Shown piece by piece: positions 34,286-45,540 of a DNA stretch of 64,000 nucleotides. How positions within the stretch are numbered: position 1 is the stretch's first letter; each line of letters starts with the position of its first letter. This DNA is from Gigaspora margarita (taxonomy: Eukaryota; Glomeromycota; Glomeromycetes; Diversisporales; Gigasporaceae). The stretch covers positions 263,697-327,696 of the forward strand of contig WTPW01000418.1 in assembly GCA_009809945.1 (NCBI GenBank), read 5' to 3'. Made by a program: the position numbers and the translations under genes. Below the pieces are notes generated by a model. It saw nothing but the letters and a program-made list of their open reading frames with translations, made no database searches and was not told the DNA's origin.

Positions 34286-34709
34286 TAGTATTCTGCAAAA
34301 AAGAATCTGAATAGATCTGAATGAATCTGGTATTTTTAATGGATATGAATGTAGCATTTCACAAAAGGTACCAGAACTGAAACTGTTCATATAATTAATA
34401 TGAAAAATACACTACTAGCAACAGGCTCCACTTGTCTCTCATATGTGTCTGTAGCTAGTAGCAGTCCTTCAAACTTGCTACATATACCAGATCCAGATTC
34501 AGGCCCAGATCCAGATCTGGGTTATACAGTGAGTTTGAAGGACTGCTACTGGCTCAGATGCATGTGAGAGACAAGTGGAGCCTGTTGATAGTAATATTTT
34601 TCTATATTAATTATATGTACAGTTTCAGATCTGATACCCTTTGTAAAATGCTACATTCATACCTATTAAAAATACCAGATCCATTCGGATCCTTTTTTGC
34701 AGAACACTA
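34286..34709. mobile_element. hAT-like palindromic element, CAGATC-word
   Basis: The left end TAGTATTCTGCAAAAAAGAA and the complement of the right end (TAGTGTTCTGCAAAAAAGGA) are inverted, and almost the entire 424 bp folds back. ATTTTTAC and ATTCTCAT flank it, differing only by transitions; the paralogue has ATTTTCAC (about 59980). CAGATCCAGATC words lie at the centre. Confidence 0.8.
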
Positions 34710-34851
34710 ATTCTCATGTAATAGGCAGGCAATCACTATTGAGATTCTGTTATGACAATTTTGAAATAGATACCTAGTGTTTCAATTACAGCATTACGAA
34801 TCCAATTACACACTTAGAAATGGGCCACTTATAAGATATAGATTAAAAATT

Positions 34852-35548
34852 CGAATGATGTTGTTGACCTATAAAAATACACAAAAATGTGCATAACTCT
34901 TGATCCAGTAATCAGAATTTGATGAAACAACTGCCATTCGACTCAGCTCGTCGAGACGGTTCGGATGAGCTATAGACCAACTCTGTATGACCACTAGGTA
35001 CCGAGGTCGGAACCAATGAACAATCAAGTATAGGATTTACAATTTGATTGGCTAGGCGATCTACTGCGCGCCAAAGTGCATATATGGCATTTATAAAACA
35101 TGTCATATTTATAGCATATATACTCTATATTTTATTTATTACACATATGTTATTTATTTCATATATTACATTTATATTATTTATACTATATATTTTATTA
35201 GTAGTATATATAGCATTTATTGCACATGTAATAGATATAGCCCATTATATGTGAAAAATCAAAATGTATAAAGCAGCCAATGTGGACCCCAAGTTCAACA
35301 TCCTCTTCATACTCTTTCAATAATAAAAACCAATATTTACTACACATATTGAACAGTTACTAGTATCTTCATATACTTTTAATTGTTGCCTTTTTCATAA
35401 TTGCAAATTGCCAAAATCTTCTTTGTTAAGTTTTATTGAAAAATGCCTTTCAACTTAGATAAATCACAGTAACAAGTGAGATTACACAAAGTGTTCACTG
35501 TCCAAGGTCGCTCTAGTTACCTACTATCTTAAAAGAAGTAGATATAGG
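34852..35548. other. unassigned insertion in unit 1
   Basis: The paralogue reads straight from AAAAATTCG (about 60101) to GTATTTAAGTAAAATTAAT, so these 700 bp are extra. The left edge (AACTCTTGATCCAGTAATCAG) resembles the short TIR family at 2011 and 11339. A GC-richer part lies at 34920-35075 and an ATTTAT/TATATA tract at 35105-35255. No TIR or duplication could be fixed. Confidence 0.5.
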
Positions 35549-37099
35549 ACAACAATGTATTTAAGTAAAATTAATTTTTTGAGTAAAATAATTAAATATG
35601 AATTTAATTATATTGAGCTTAAAAAGTGTTGTACCTTAAAAAATCCTTTTATATTTAATGATGGGTTAAATTGATTATTTTTTATTTTTTATTTGGTGGG
35701 TTTTTCTTTTTTTTCTTTTTTTTGCGAATAAATAATAATAACTTTGAATTTAAGGCTTAATATATAAATTTTATGCAAATCTAGTTCTAATTATACAACT
35801 AATAGAAAATCATAATATGTAAAAAAGTAACTTTACTCTTTATTTAATTATTCATTTATTGCTGATGCAAAAATAAGATTAATATCTGCTAATAAAATTC
35901 ATAAATAATTGCAGTTAATTTGAAATGCATCAACCCTGTAACTGGATAGGTATGGATATTTACATTAACGCATGTGAGCTTGTAGCATAGATTGAGGACT
36001 GGATTTGTATATATGTGGGACTGTTTGCCCGTGCATTTTAGACCATAATTGGACCAGTTTTGTAGCACTTTACTAATTTAAATTCACAGATTTGGCATGG
36101 ATTTTAAGAATGTTTTGGGCCATTTGCACATGCATTTTGAGCTGGAATTGGACCAGGTTTTGTGCCATTTTATGTGCTATTATAAAATATGTGCTATTAC
36201 ATAAAACAGTTATATACGTGTTATTTTGAATACATGCTAACACTACACATGTGCTAATACGTGTTATTCCTGGCATGAAAAATGTGCATATATGTGTCAC
36301 TACGAGACGTGCTATTACATATATTGTGCATGAGCATGCCTCTATAGATGTGCTATTCTGAACATTCCTAATGCCAATATGTAACACACCCAGTTCACAT
36401 TTCTTACAGAGTAATAAGTAGTAAATGGCGTTATAATTCAAATTGTGATATGTAGTATGTAATAATTATTTACCACAAAAAGTAGCAATTGTAGTAATAT
36501 TTACTACATAATATAGTAATTATTATTAAATATAGTAATTATTATTACATATAGTAATATATATTATATGTAGTAATTATTTTTATATATAAACAATGCT
36601 TTATTCAATGTGCAATTGGCTAATTTATTTTTATTTGATGATCATAGCTGCTGAATATATTAGTAGTAAATGTAATCGAACCTTTGAACCTGAAGTCATA
36701 TGATTAAAATAAATAATTGATTATAGAGATATAACAGTTAGATCAGTAAAGTTTATGTATACAGAGTTTATTAGAGTTAGCAATCAAACCTAAAATCATA
36801 TAGTTGGATAATAAGATATATCAGTTAGCTCAGTTTTATGGATACAAAGAATTATTTGCATATTTATAATTATCAGTATGCATTGGTATATAATAGTAAA
36901 AAGTCACATACATATGAGTATAAATATAGGAATAAGTTAAAATAAGTTCTTTTTCAAGTTAATATAAATAAACCTCATTGTTGTTGGTGACTGCAAGTTG
37001 TGTTTAAAGGTGTGAGTTGTGATTGAAGGTATAAATTATAAAGAAATAAAAGTTGAAGTTAATGTAGTAAATAATATTATATTATTATTATTTTTTTTT

Positions 37100-37365
37100 A
37101 ATATTAAGGTGATCACTTAGGTACCCTGGCATTTTATTGGTACAAACGGGTTGGCCCAGTCATAATGACCACTCCACATATTACATTTGTATAACGAGAG
37201 TACAACCAGCCACTTACACTTTTGGTACCATTTCTCACTAGCTGCCATAACTACAACCCAACTATGGGATTGCCTATTTAAACACTCTGGCTTCTACCCA
37301 TGTCCTATGTTCCTTCCAATATACCCCTTATGAGAGCTAATTTACTGCGAGAATAATATTATATT
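37100..37365. other. GC-richer island of unknown nature
   Basis: A 260-bp block such as GGTACCCTGGCATTTTATTGG and GGCCCAGTCATAATGACC, embedded in TAGTAATA repeats. It contains TATTTAAACACTC followed by pyrimidine-rich sequence, promoter-like by eye. No frame over 60 codons, no TIR. Origin unknown. Confidence 0.35.
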
Positions 37366-37531
37366 ATTATAATTATTACATATAGTAATAATGCTACATT
37401 ACTATATAATTATTACATATAAATAACTAATATTATATTACTATATATTACTACATATAGTAATAATGCTATATTACTATATAATTACTATATATAAATA
37501 ACTAATATTATATTACTATATATTACTACAT

Positions 37532-37902
37532 GAGTGCAGTCAATTAAAATATAGCTTATAGCTTTTTTCTATTTTGAGAAAATCACGTTTGAAATTTAGT
37601 ATAACAACAACAATGATGTTCCATTATTAGTATAACCTGTTTGATCTACATGAATTAGCCAATCATACAAACTCTTTTCTATGACTTTGCAGCAATAATC
37701 AACAAGCTAATTTCTAAAATCTATTTTTAGATTGCTTCTATTTACATATGGCATTTAGAAAAATAGGCATTGACAAAAATTTTATTATATAAATCAATAC
37801 TTTAAATGCTAAATTATATAGTTGAATGCATGCTTTATTTGATAGTATTGTTAACTCATTTTTTCAAAAAATGCTATAAGCTGTGTTTTAATTGACTGCT
37901 CT
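37532..37902. mobile_element. TIR element, about 370 bp
   Basis: The left end GAGTGCAGTCAATTAAAATA and the complement of the right end (GAGAGCAGTCAATTAAAACA) are inverted, with about 30 bp of matching ends. The flanks are TAGTAATA-type repeats, so the target duplication cannot be read. Confidence 0.6.
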
Positions 37903-37942
37903 CCATATATAGTAATAATGCTATATTACTATATAATTACTA

Positions 37943-38058
37943 CCGTATTGTCGCGAAATAATGCAAAGGGGTAAAATTACAAATTTTGGCCTAAATTAAG
38001 CCTAATTAAGGCCAAACATCTAAATAATACCCATGCTCATTATTTCACGACAATACGG
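37943..38058. mobile_element. minimal TA-target MITE, CCGTAT family
   Basis: The ends CCGTATTGTCGCGAAATAAT and complement CCGTATTGTCGTGAAATAAT are inverted with TA flanks, in only 116 bp. The interior AAATTAAGCCTAATTAAGG matches the 112-bp element at 56571 in reverse complement. Confidence 0.8.
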
Positions 38059-38281
38059 TACATATAAATAACTAATATTATATTACTACATATTACTATA
38101 TGTAGTAAATAAAACTACATAACTATATAAAATTATTACAATTAAGGTTTAAAAAATAGTATGTAAAAATATATATAGTAAATATAATTGTAGTAATTGG
38201 CTATTTATGATGCCATTCATTAGTTATAAGTAATTGCTATTTACTTTTTTATTACTAGATTCTAAATTGAAATATATTATA

Positions 38282-38374
38282 CAGTTGATCCTCTAAAAAC
38301 CAGTATGCATAGCAGACTGGTTTTGTATTATAGCAGGTTATCAGATTTGAAAATATCACATGACAGGTCAACTG
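38282..38374. mobile_element. tiny pogo-like MITE
   Basis: CAGTTGATCCTC at the left and complement CAGTTGACCTGTC at the right, TA flanks, 93 bp. Resembles the CAACTGTA terminus near 15745 and 46065. Confidence 0.5.
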
Positions 38375-38819
38375 TATCAACCAATCAAATTGCAGGGTTG
38401 AATGTCTCAACTACTACAAGACTGTAAACTAAATTTGTGTATGTATATACATACCTATGTACATACTTAGATCATACACGAATTTGATCTGCAAAGAACA
38501 GTCTATATACATGCAACATTGTTGAAGTGCTATCAGCTTTCTTCCAGAAGAATAAAAGTAAAATTTTGGTTATTTCTATAGTAAGAAATAACCAAAAATG
38601 CACTTTTTATTTCTATATACACATACCTATAAAACTTATTTATTGCCCTACTCTTTCACCCATAAAATATCTATCTACCCACCCTTCTACTTGTAAAAGA
38701 TCCATCCAACCCACCTTTTTCCCACCTGTAAAAGAACCATTTTCCTACCTATATACATATTATCTATCCAACTAACTCTCATCTGCCTATAAAAAACCTA
38801 TACATCCAGAAAAAACAAT

Positions 38820-39329
38820 ATAAAAAAACAGATTAATAAAATAAATAAATAAATAAATAAACAGAACAAAACATTAAAGACAATTTAGAAATTAATTTAA
38901 CTTAAAAAATAACAATAAAAAATTTTTAATAAAAATAAATAAGTGTATAATTAATAAAAAATAACAATTTAAAAAATATTCACGAAAAAAATAAAAAAAG
39001 AAATAAAAATTCAAACTGAATAAAATTATTAAAATAAAAAAAGTGAAAAAAATAAAAAATAAAAAAGTATAAAATAAAAAAGTATAAAATAAAAAAGTAT
39101 AAAATAAAAAAATTTTTTAAATAAAAAAAAACAAATAAAGTAAAAAATAATTAAAAACAAATAAAGAAATAAAAACAAAATAAAAAAAATTATATATAAT
39201 GAAAAAAATAATTAAAAAAATAAAAAAAACTTAAAAATAATTAAATAAGACAAAAAAAGAAAAAAATAAAAACAAATAAAAATAAAATAATTAAAAAAAT
39301 AATAAAAAAAATAAACTAAAAATAATTAA
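38820..39329. repeat. AAATAAAA low-complexity tract, copy 2
   Basis: Counterpart of 10740-11315, resuming at 39841-39910 beyond a TTAA-target element. AAAAGTATAAAAT is repeated three times at about 39060-39105. Confidence 0.75.
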
Positions 39330-39836
39330 GGGTAGAGTACATGCAGATCATTTTTCATATGACCTTCATTGTCAATATTTTTTCTTTTGAAAATAAAAAA
39401 ATATTTTATTATTTAAACACTTTTTAAAAATTAAATAAAAGTTGTAGAATAGGTTTTTTTGATTCTAATGGTAGTAAAATCTTTAAAATTGGTTGGATAT
39501 TCATTGAGATATGTATATTTAAAAATTAGGTATTATTTTTGTCATATGATGATTATATGATATGAACCAATCAAAATTAGTAATCTTGTGTAACTACGGA
39601 GAATTTGGAATCACTACAGAAACTTTACAATATATACAAGTATATTTTTTTAAAATATTTTATATATTAAAACTTTTACTACTATAAAGGATATATTTAA
39701 ATTTATTTACTATAAAAATTTAATAAAAATTAAGTGCAACAATAAAAAGTTTTATTAGTAGCATATTTCTATTTTTTGCCAAAATCACGTTGTGACACTA
39801 AAATCATATGAAAAATGATCGACATGTACTCTACCC
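39330..39836. mobile_element. TTAA-target TIR element
   Basis: The left end GGGTAGAGTACATG and the complement of the right end are identical for 14 bp, and similarity resumes inward (GATCATTTTTCATATGA). TTAA flanks both sides (39326-39329, 39837-39840), while unit 1 has a single TTAA at the same place (about 11215). TTAA is the target of piggyBac, but GGG-starting ends are not the usual CCC, so the superfamily is open. 507 bp, no transposase. Confidence 0.8.
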
Positions 39837-40362
39837 TTAAATAAAACAAAAATAAAAAAAAAATTAATAAAGAAAATAAAAAAAACTAAATTTATTTAAA
39901 AAAAAGCATAAGACAATAAATGTACATATGTATGTACGTATGTACTAGAGCACAAGTGCCAGTACTAGGGATAGGCACAGTCAGTTATTTTCAGTTAACT
40001 AGTTTATAGCAGTTGCTTAGTGATAGGCAATGTGCGGGATCCGTGAGATTTAAAAACTCCTGCACAGGATTTTTAATATAAGATTATCTGGCCTGCATTA
40101 GTATATCATCTGGCCCGCATTAACAAACCATCTAGCCTGCTTTAATATAAGTGGGCCAATTCCTAATTAGTATTTGATGCACTTATATAAAAATATAGAT
40201 TATCTCGTTACTTCTGACATATCATATATTAATATAGCAAGTTAAAAATATTTATAAATAATATTTTATTTAATTATTGTTATTTTAAATATATCTTTTG
40301 GGAAAGTATATATTATATATCAAGCTACAAATATAAATTTGTTGTATAAAAATTAAATATTT

Positions 40363-40865
40363 AGACCTTAGGGTCGATAGCATAGCGGTTATGCTCTGAG
40401 GTCTCCAATCGCAAGGTTGCCAGTTCAATTACCGCTAAGCGGTAATTTGGATTTGATAGTCAGAACCCAGATTAGAAAATAACTGAAGTCACAAGACGTA
40501 ATGTGAGGTCCAAGTCTGGAGTTTCCATGATGCTATACAAACTTGTGGCGCTGCATCCCGATAAGGCAGGATGTTACTACCAATGGTGCCTATAATCTAA
40601 AATGGAGTAAGCTCCATTTCCCAATTGGAAGTCGAACATAGATCAGTGACCCTCAACTTTGGGCAGGTAATGCTGTTGGAGGGCGTCATATTGAAAAACT
40701 GCAGCACTCGGAACTGAAACACCATAGGATTTAGGAACCCAGGACATTATATAAGCATAGGGTTTAGGTTACGCCCTAACCCTGAGTATGATTAAGGTCA
40801 TGCGAGGCATATATGTAATGGACAAAGAAAAGGCTATAGTAAAATAATACGGCAAGGAGGAAAAA
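40363..40865 (+). mobile_element. tRNA-derived SINE, about 500 bp, complete
   Basis: The pol III head has a box A-like TAGCATAGCGGTTATGCTC and a box B-like GGTTGCCAGTTCAATTACC. A GC-richer body of about 300 bp follows, then an A-run at the 3' end. The 15-bp duplication AAAAATTAAATATTT (40348-40362 and about 40866-40880) is perfect, as left by LINE-driven retrotransposition. The short relative is at 2656. A tRNA gene is excluded, because no acceptor stem closes. Confidence 0.85.
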
Positions 40866-40880
40866 AAAAATTAAATATTT

Positions 40881-41310
40881 TTTATTATTAATTTATATAT
40901 TAAAAAAATAATAGATAGTTTATATTTATAAATTGTTGTAATTTTTTTTTATTGTAAAAACTATATTTTTTATAAAAAAAATAATTATAGTGATATTTTG
41001 TATATATAATAAAATTTTTATAAATTTTAATATATTTTTTATTAATATAGTTTATAGTTTAAAAACTAGTAAATAAAATAAATATACTAATTTTTAGCAT
41101 AATATATACTTATATAACAAATTTATAAAATTTATAATTAATAAATTTTTAGTTAATATCAGATTAAAATTAGAATTTAAAGAATTATTATATATATATA
41201 TATGCATATAAAATTCTTAAAATTTAAAAATATATTGATGTTTTAACTTTTTTAATCTAAAATAGGTGTTATTTTTACTATATAAAATAGTAATAAATTA
41301 GTTTACCAGG
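40881..41310. other. AT-rich non-coding stretch
   Basis: Long A/T runs and a TATATA tract. Nothing recognisable. Confidence 0.55.
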
Positions 41311-41745
41311 AGCGGAGTATGAAATATGAAGTGTATGGTTTACAGGCAAGTTAGATGACTTCTGCAAACTTTGGCATCTGATTGGATGGTCAGTCCTTGT
41401 GATTTTGCATGCCATGCATGCTAACATTTTAATGCTTTCAAATTACTGTTTATCAGAATGGGGATTGATATTTAAGGGAATTATAATATTACGGTATATG
41501 TTCGCGGTTTACTTTTTTTTTTGGGTTTGACTTAATAGTTTATCATTGTGTGATTTCTTGATTTAGTGTATTTATGTGTTAATATTGTAGCTTGTTTTTA
41601 CATGGTTTTCTCAGGATTTATTCTAAATGGTATGTGTTCACAGTATTGCTATATGGTTTAGCATTTGTATACAAAATCTGAAGTCTGAATGGACATTTTG
41701 GTAGTATGATGATTTACAAAATTTAGCTGACCTAAGCTAATAGGG
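41311..41745. repeat. repeat of the CAGGAACGTAGTACGAAG family, copy a
   Basis: CCAGGAGCGGAGTATGAAA starts a segment matched at 42405-42720 (copy b, CCAGAACGAACTATGAAG) and at 54713-54960 (copy c, CCAGGAACGTAGTACGAAG). Copies a and b share blocks such as CTTGTGGTTTTG and TATTTATTGTGC variants over some 300 bp. The start looks like one end of an unidentified element. Confidence 0.55.
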
Positions 41746-41761
41746 ATATGCCTGCAACAGT

Positions 41762-42079
41762 CTAGTTAAATTCGGTAATAAATGAATACCATTGCATTGT
41801 TTGCATATGATCTTTCATAAAAACCTGAACTAACATTGTTCCTGCTAATAAAATCTCTGCATAATCCTCCATCATGCAATGCTCAAAAATAATACAACTA
41901 GCGAGAGTAACCAAAATAGAACCAAGAAACTCACACGTTCTTTTATAAACACTCTCACCATATTTAACACAAATATGCTCATTTACAAATTTCCAAATTC
42001 TTAATGATTGCCCAGTAGTTAAATTGGTAAGCAAAGATCTGGAAGTCTCTCCCTTGGCCGCAACAATAGTAAAATTCAT
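41762..42079 (-). CDS. uncharacterised 105-residue open frame
   Basis: ATG-initiated, with a mixed, protein-like composition (Cys, Met, His and Trp present) rather than the Ile/Lys/Asn bias of random AT-rich frames. It contains a hydrophobic stretch, GSILVTLASCIIFEHC. No family is recognised. It sits between two copies of the CAGGAACG repeat and may be a remnant exon of the element they belong to; the related segment near 54840-54960 does not preserve an open frame of this length. No introns or partners could be assigned. Confidence 0.3.
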   Translation of the reverse strand: MNFTIVAAKGETSRSLLTNLTTGQSLRIWKFVNEHICVKYGESVYKRTCEFLGSILVTLASCIIFEHCMMEDYAEILLAGTMLVQVFMKDHMQTMQWYSFITEFN

Positions 42080-42404
42080 GGATTAACTAAATACTGAGTG
42101 TCATGACAACAAGTATCGACATGCATATGTATGTAATTTTTTTTTTACAATAAATCACAATAAAGCAATTGTCAGCGAGTTTTGTAATTTTACAATAAAT
42201 TGAATAGAAACCACAACTGTAATTCCAATACTGCAATAGCTAACAGGTTTTGTAATGACAAAATATTGTATGAATTAAGATAGTTGATTCCAAAACCAAC
42301 TAATTCAACTACACACTGCAATGGCAAGTTTGGGTAGTTTCAGGATTAGTGAACCCAGTGATATCTGATTAATAATTCAGCTGAGTTAGGGTTAGTGTTA
42401 GGTT

Positions 42405-42720
42405 GGGTGATAATACCAGAACGAACTATGAAGTATATAGAGTATAGTTTACAAGTAAGTTAAGTGGAGTTAGCAATTCTGGGTATTTGATTTGATCATT
42501 CCTTGTGGTTTTGGATGCGTTCATGCTTTTGAATTACGGTAGGATCATTATTTAGATAATTATATAATATTACCATATGTATTCACAATATTGATTTTCT
42601 TTATATGTACGTTGACTTGACTATTTATCATCGTGCCTTCTTGACTTATTGTACTTATATATTAATATTATAGTTTGTTTTACTTGTTTTACTCAGGATT
42701 CTGTCGATTTATTTATTGAG
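42405..42720. repeat. repeat of the CAGGAACGTAGTACGAAG family, copy b
   Basis: Direct repeat of 41311-41745, about 1.09 kb downstream, diverged, and followed by the MITE at 42744. Confidence 0.55.
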
Positions 42721-42743
42721 TCACTTAAGATTTTTGATTTTTA

Positions 42744-42978
42744 CAGAGCTATCTCCAAATTTCTAGGTCGGATGCATCAGATCTAGGTTGGCGTTTAGCC
42801 CTAATTGTTAGCAGGTTCTATTGCAAAATTATCAGTTGGGCAATTTTACTTAATAAATGGATATGATTTATTAGTAAATTTTTTTATGATCTTGGGGCAA
42901 AATTGATCAATTCCGATCAAGCTAACCATGATTCCGTTGCACTTTGATGAATCCTGATTCAGAATTTTGGGGACCCTG
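42744..42978. mobile_element. TA-target MITE, CAGGGG family, copy 2
   Basis: Homologous over its whole length to 28173-28406 (AGCAGGTTCTATTGCAAAAT, GATCTTGGGGCAAAATTGAT). Ends CAGAGCTATCTCCAAAT and complement CAGGGTCCCCAAAAT, with TA flanks. Confidence 0.7.
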
Positions 42979-43130
42979 TATGAGTTAAGATTTCCTATTT
43001 TATATCAGTACCAATTTTCAATTTTGTTAATTGTATTAATATGAGCTTATTATTATAACGCTTTTACTATTAATACTGCAATTATTGTTTATATTATTTG
43101 CTAACTATATAAAATTGTACAGATTTACAT

Positions 43131-43975
43131 AATCATTTTTGATATTAATGATTGTTGCATAGGTACTAAATTTATGCGGATATCAGATAACATCATCGTT
43201 ATTGCCCCCTTAAATATATTATTATTGTTTGTGCATTAAATAACCTTAAAATTATTACCTTATTAATGCCCTCCCTGCATTTTTTGTAAACTGACTCTTA
43301 AATTGATCGCATAATAGATTCAAGTGATTCGTGAACTCATATCATTTGATTAATCCTACAATGAACGATATTTGTAGAACTCGGGTTTACTATCGTTATC
43401 TCAAAACAATATTAATACTGCATAGCAAACTTTTATTGTAACTTGCTGATTTTTGTAGATCATCTTGTTATACTAAGTCATGTTTAAGTAGTCACAATAA
43501 TCATGAGATTGAATGCATATTCGCAGAGGTTTTGGCATAATCATCTTGATATTAACAATTGTTGCATAGGTACTAAATTTATGCAGATATCAGGTAACAT
43601 CATTGTCATTGCCCCCTTTATATATTATTATTGTTGTGCATTACATAACCTTAAAATTATTACCTGATTAACGCCCTCTCTGCATTTTTTGTAAACTAAC
43701 TCTTAAATTGATTGCATAATAGATCCAAGTAATTCGTGACCTCATATCATTTGATTAATCCTACAACAAACGATATTTGTAGAACCTGGGTTTACTATTA
43801 GAGCTAAATTCAGTATCAAAATATTATCATTATCTCAAAACAATATTAACATAGCATAGTGAACTTATATTGTAACTCACTGATTATTGTAGATTGTCTC
43901 ATTATACTAAGTCATATTTAAGTAGTCATGATAATTACGAGACGAATGCATATTTACAAAGGTTTTGGTATAAAA
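43131..43975 (+). repeat. tandem duplication, about 410-bp unit, two copies
   Basis: Unit 1 begins AATCATTTTTGATATTAATG at 43131 and unit 2 begins AATCATCTTGATATTAACAA at about 43540. Both run through GTTGCATAGGTACTAAATTT and GTAAACTRACTCTTAAATTG and end GGTTTTGGYATAA. The copies differ by scattered substitutions and a short indel. No coding frame is conserved. Confidence 0.8.
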
Positions 43976-44497
43976 ATTTAGAAACTATACCTTCTTCTCT
44001 ACAAGAAGTTGAAGTAATTTGGTAATCGGCAAGGTAATTCAGAATTAGATATATAATATCTATATCATAATGTACTAATTTCCCATTCCTGGTTTCACAC
44101 AACTGCATTGCACAGCTATTTATAAATAAGTATTATAAATTATAATATAACTTTTTTCTACATAATAACCTTATTTGAAATTTTGCAGTTTGTTCTTGAT
44201 AGTTACACCAAGGTACTTGCAAATTATCACAAAAATATCTTGTTTTTGATTGGGTAAATTTTAAAATTACTAGAAATTTTAGTTTTTTAATTTTTTTTAT
44301 TTTAAAAATTAAACAATTTGAAAGATTTTTTAAAAAATATTAAATTGATAATTAATAAAATTTTTTTATAAATAAATTATATTTATGTTTAATATTATAA
44401 TTTTTTTAAAATTTTATTTCATAAAAAACCAAATCTTTATTATATAGTAACATTAAACTATTAATTTTTTTGTTCAGGAGTGATGAGACTACCCATA
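43976..44497. other. AT-rich non-coding stretch
   Basis: Right end of the 4.3-kb DNA inserted in the hAT copy. A phrase near 44090 (TTCCTGGTTTCACACAACTG) is also found near 8615 in diverged form. No gene. Confidence 0.5.
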
Positions 44498-45180
44498 TTG
44501 TGCACAAATTAACTTTTTATTTATTTCTCATTCTATATATATATGTATGTATGGAGATAATACACAAACTGTACGTTGAAATAAATTTTTTTATTAATAA
44601 AGTGAGAATCTATACTTTTAATTTCTTGTATAAAATAATACATCAAGAATATTGTGTACTATATGGGTGAAAGTCTCCAATATTAGTGATTATTTCATAT
44701 AAGTGATAAGGTTAAATAATTGGGCCAATCATTTATGTGATTTAGATAATTATTGATTATTTGATCAGCTCGATTATGAATTTCTTATGAGTCGTTTGTG
44801 GATTTTGTATGCTTTATGTATATAACTGAGTTATAAATTTTTGTACATATGTACAGACTATAAATTTTAGTACATTTATACCTAATTATACACCTGATTA
44901 CTTATATATTGTTATATACTTATGATTTGATTGCTTTGTTACGATTATAATTTTTAAATATGTATTTATATAATATATTTTAAAAAATTTAAAACAATTA
45001 AGACAAATTTGAATTAATGAATTTAATAATTATATGATTCAAATATTTTAAAGTAGGTAAAGTATATATAAGCATTTTTATTTGTAATCAATTCTGTAAG
45101 ATTTATAGGAAATGATTATTATTTTAATGAGAAATTACATTCCACATGATGATATATATATTTATTTATGAATAAATATA

Positions 45181-45383
45181 TTTGTCACATCTGTTAAACA
45201 TTTATTTGTCACAGCCAATAAGGCCATATTAATTTTAAATAAAGTTAAATTAGAATTAGAGTCAAAATTAATATAGAATTGTGAGAGGATCATATTTTGT
45301 TAAAAGTGCAATAGGTATCATCTTAGTAAAATTTAGTTATAAATAAACCTGTGACAAGCAAGTGTGTTACAGGGTGTGACAAA
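45181..45383. mobile_element. TA-target MITE, TTTGTCACA ends
   Basis: The left end TTTGTCACATCTGTTAAAC and the complement of the right end (TTTGTCACACCCTGTAACAC) are inverted, with TA flanks, 203 bp. The corresponding place in the intact hAT (55117-56095) lacks it. Confidence 0.65.
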
Positions 45384-45540
45384 TAGATTCTTCCTTTATT
45401 TATTTATTAATTGTGAAAAATCTAAAAACTCTAATTGATTACATAAATCTTGCAATCCCATGTAGAATCCCATATTCCGCATCCTACATGAGATTTTTAA
45501 AAAATCAGGATTTGCCTATCAATACCATTGCAGTATCTAG

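Larger units (their letters stand above)
10200..35925 (+). repeat. segmental duplication, unit 1
   Basis: Blocks of this interval recur in the same order and orientation downstream: 10445-11320 with 38466-39330; 11650-11905 with 45690-45915; 15585-18250 with 45915-47520; 18510-27245 with 50343-54712; 27205-27295 with 56749-56845; 30625-35925 with 58405-60478. The differences are mostly transposons present in one copy only. The simplest reading is an ancestral unit of roughly 10-12 kb carrying a kelch gene and an F-box-like gene, duplicated in tandem. Confidence 0.8.
35926..38236. other. junction region between units 1 and 2, insertion-rich
   Basis: Unit 2's end runs ATATCAATAAGTGATCGCTATTTAC; here the matching halves sit at about 35925 and 38236, so most of this is inserted. 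It holds ACGTGTTA/TGTGCTA words (36190-36360), long TAGTAATA/ATATAGTAAT tracts (36420-36580, 37360-37530, 37910-38130), a loose direct repeat (about 36685-36770 and 36785-36860), an island at 37100-37365 and two TIR elements. No gene. Confidence 0.55.
40018..45524. mobile_element. hAT-like element (TAGTGATGGGCAA family), decayed and interrupted
   Basis: The left end TAGTGATAGGCAA and the complement of the right end (TATTGATAGGCAA) are inverted. 40018-40190 and about 44498-45524 match the intact member at 55117-56095 in reverse orientation (for example ATCTGGCCTGCATTAG, TGATAAGGTTAAAT). The CCCGCGCGGG words of the intact copy survive only as diluted forms (GTGCGGGATCC). About 4.3 kb was inserted at 40190-44498. 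Flanks CAGTTGCT and CCATTGCA agree poorly. Confidence 0.6.
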
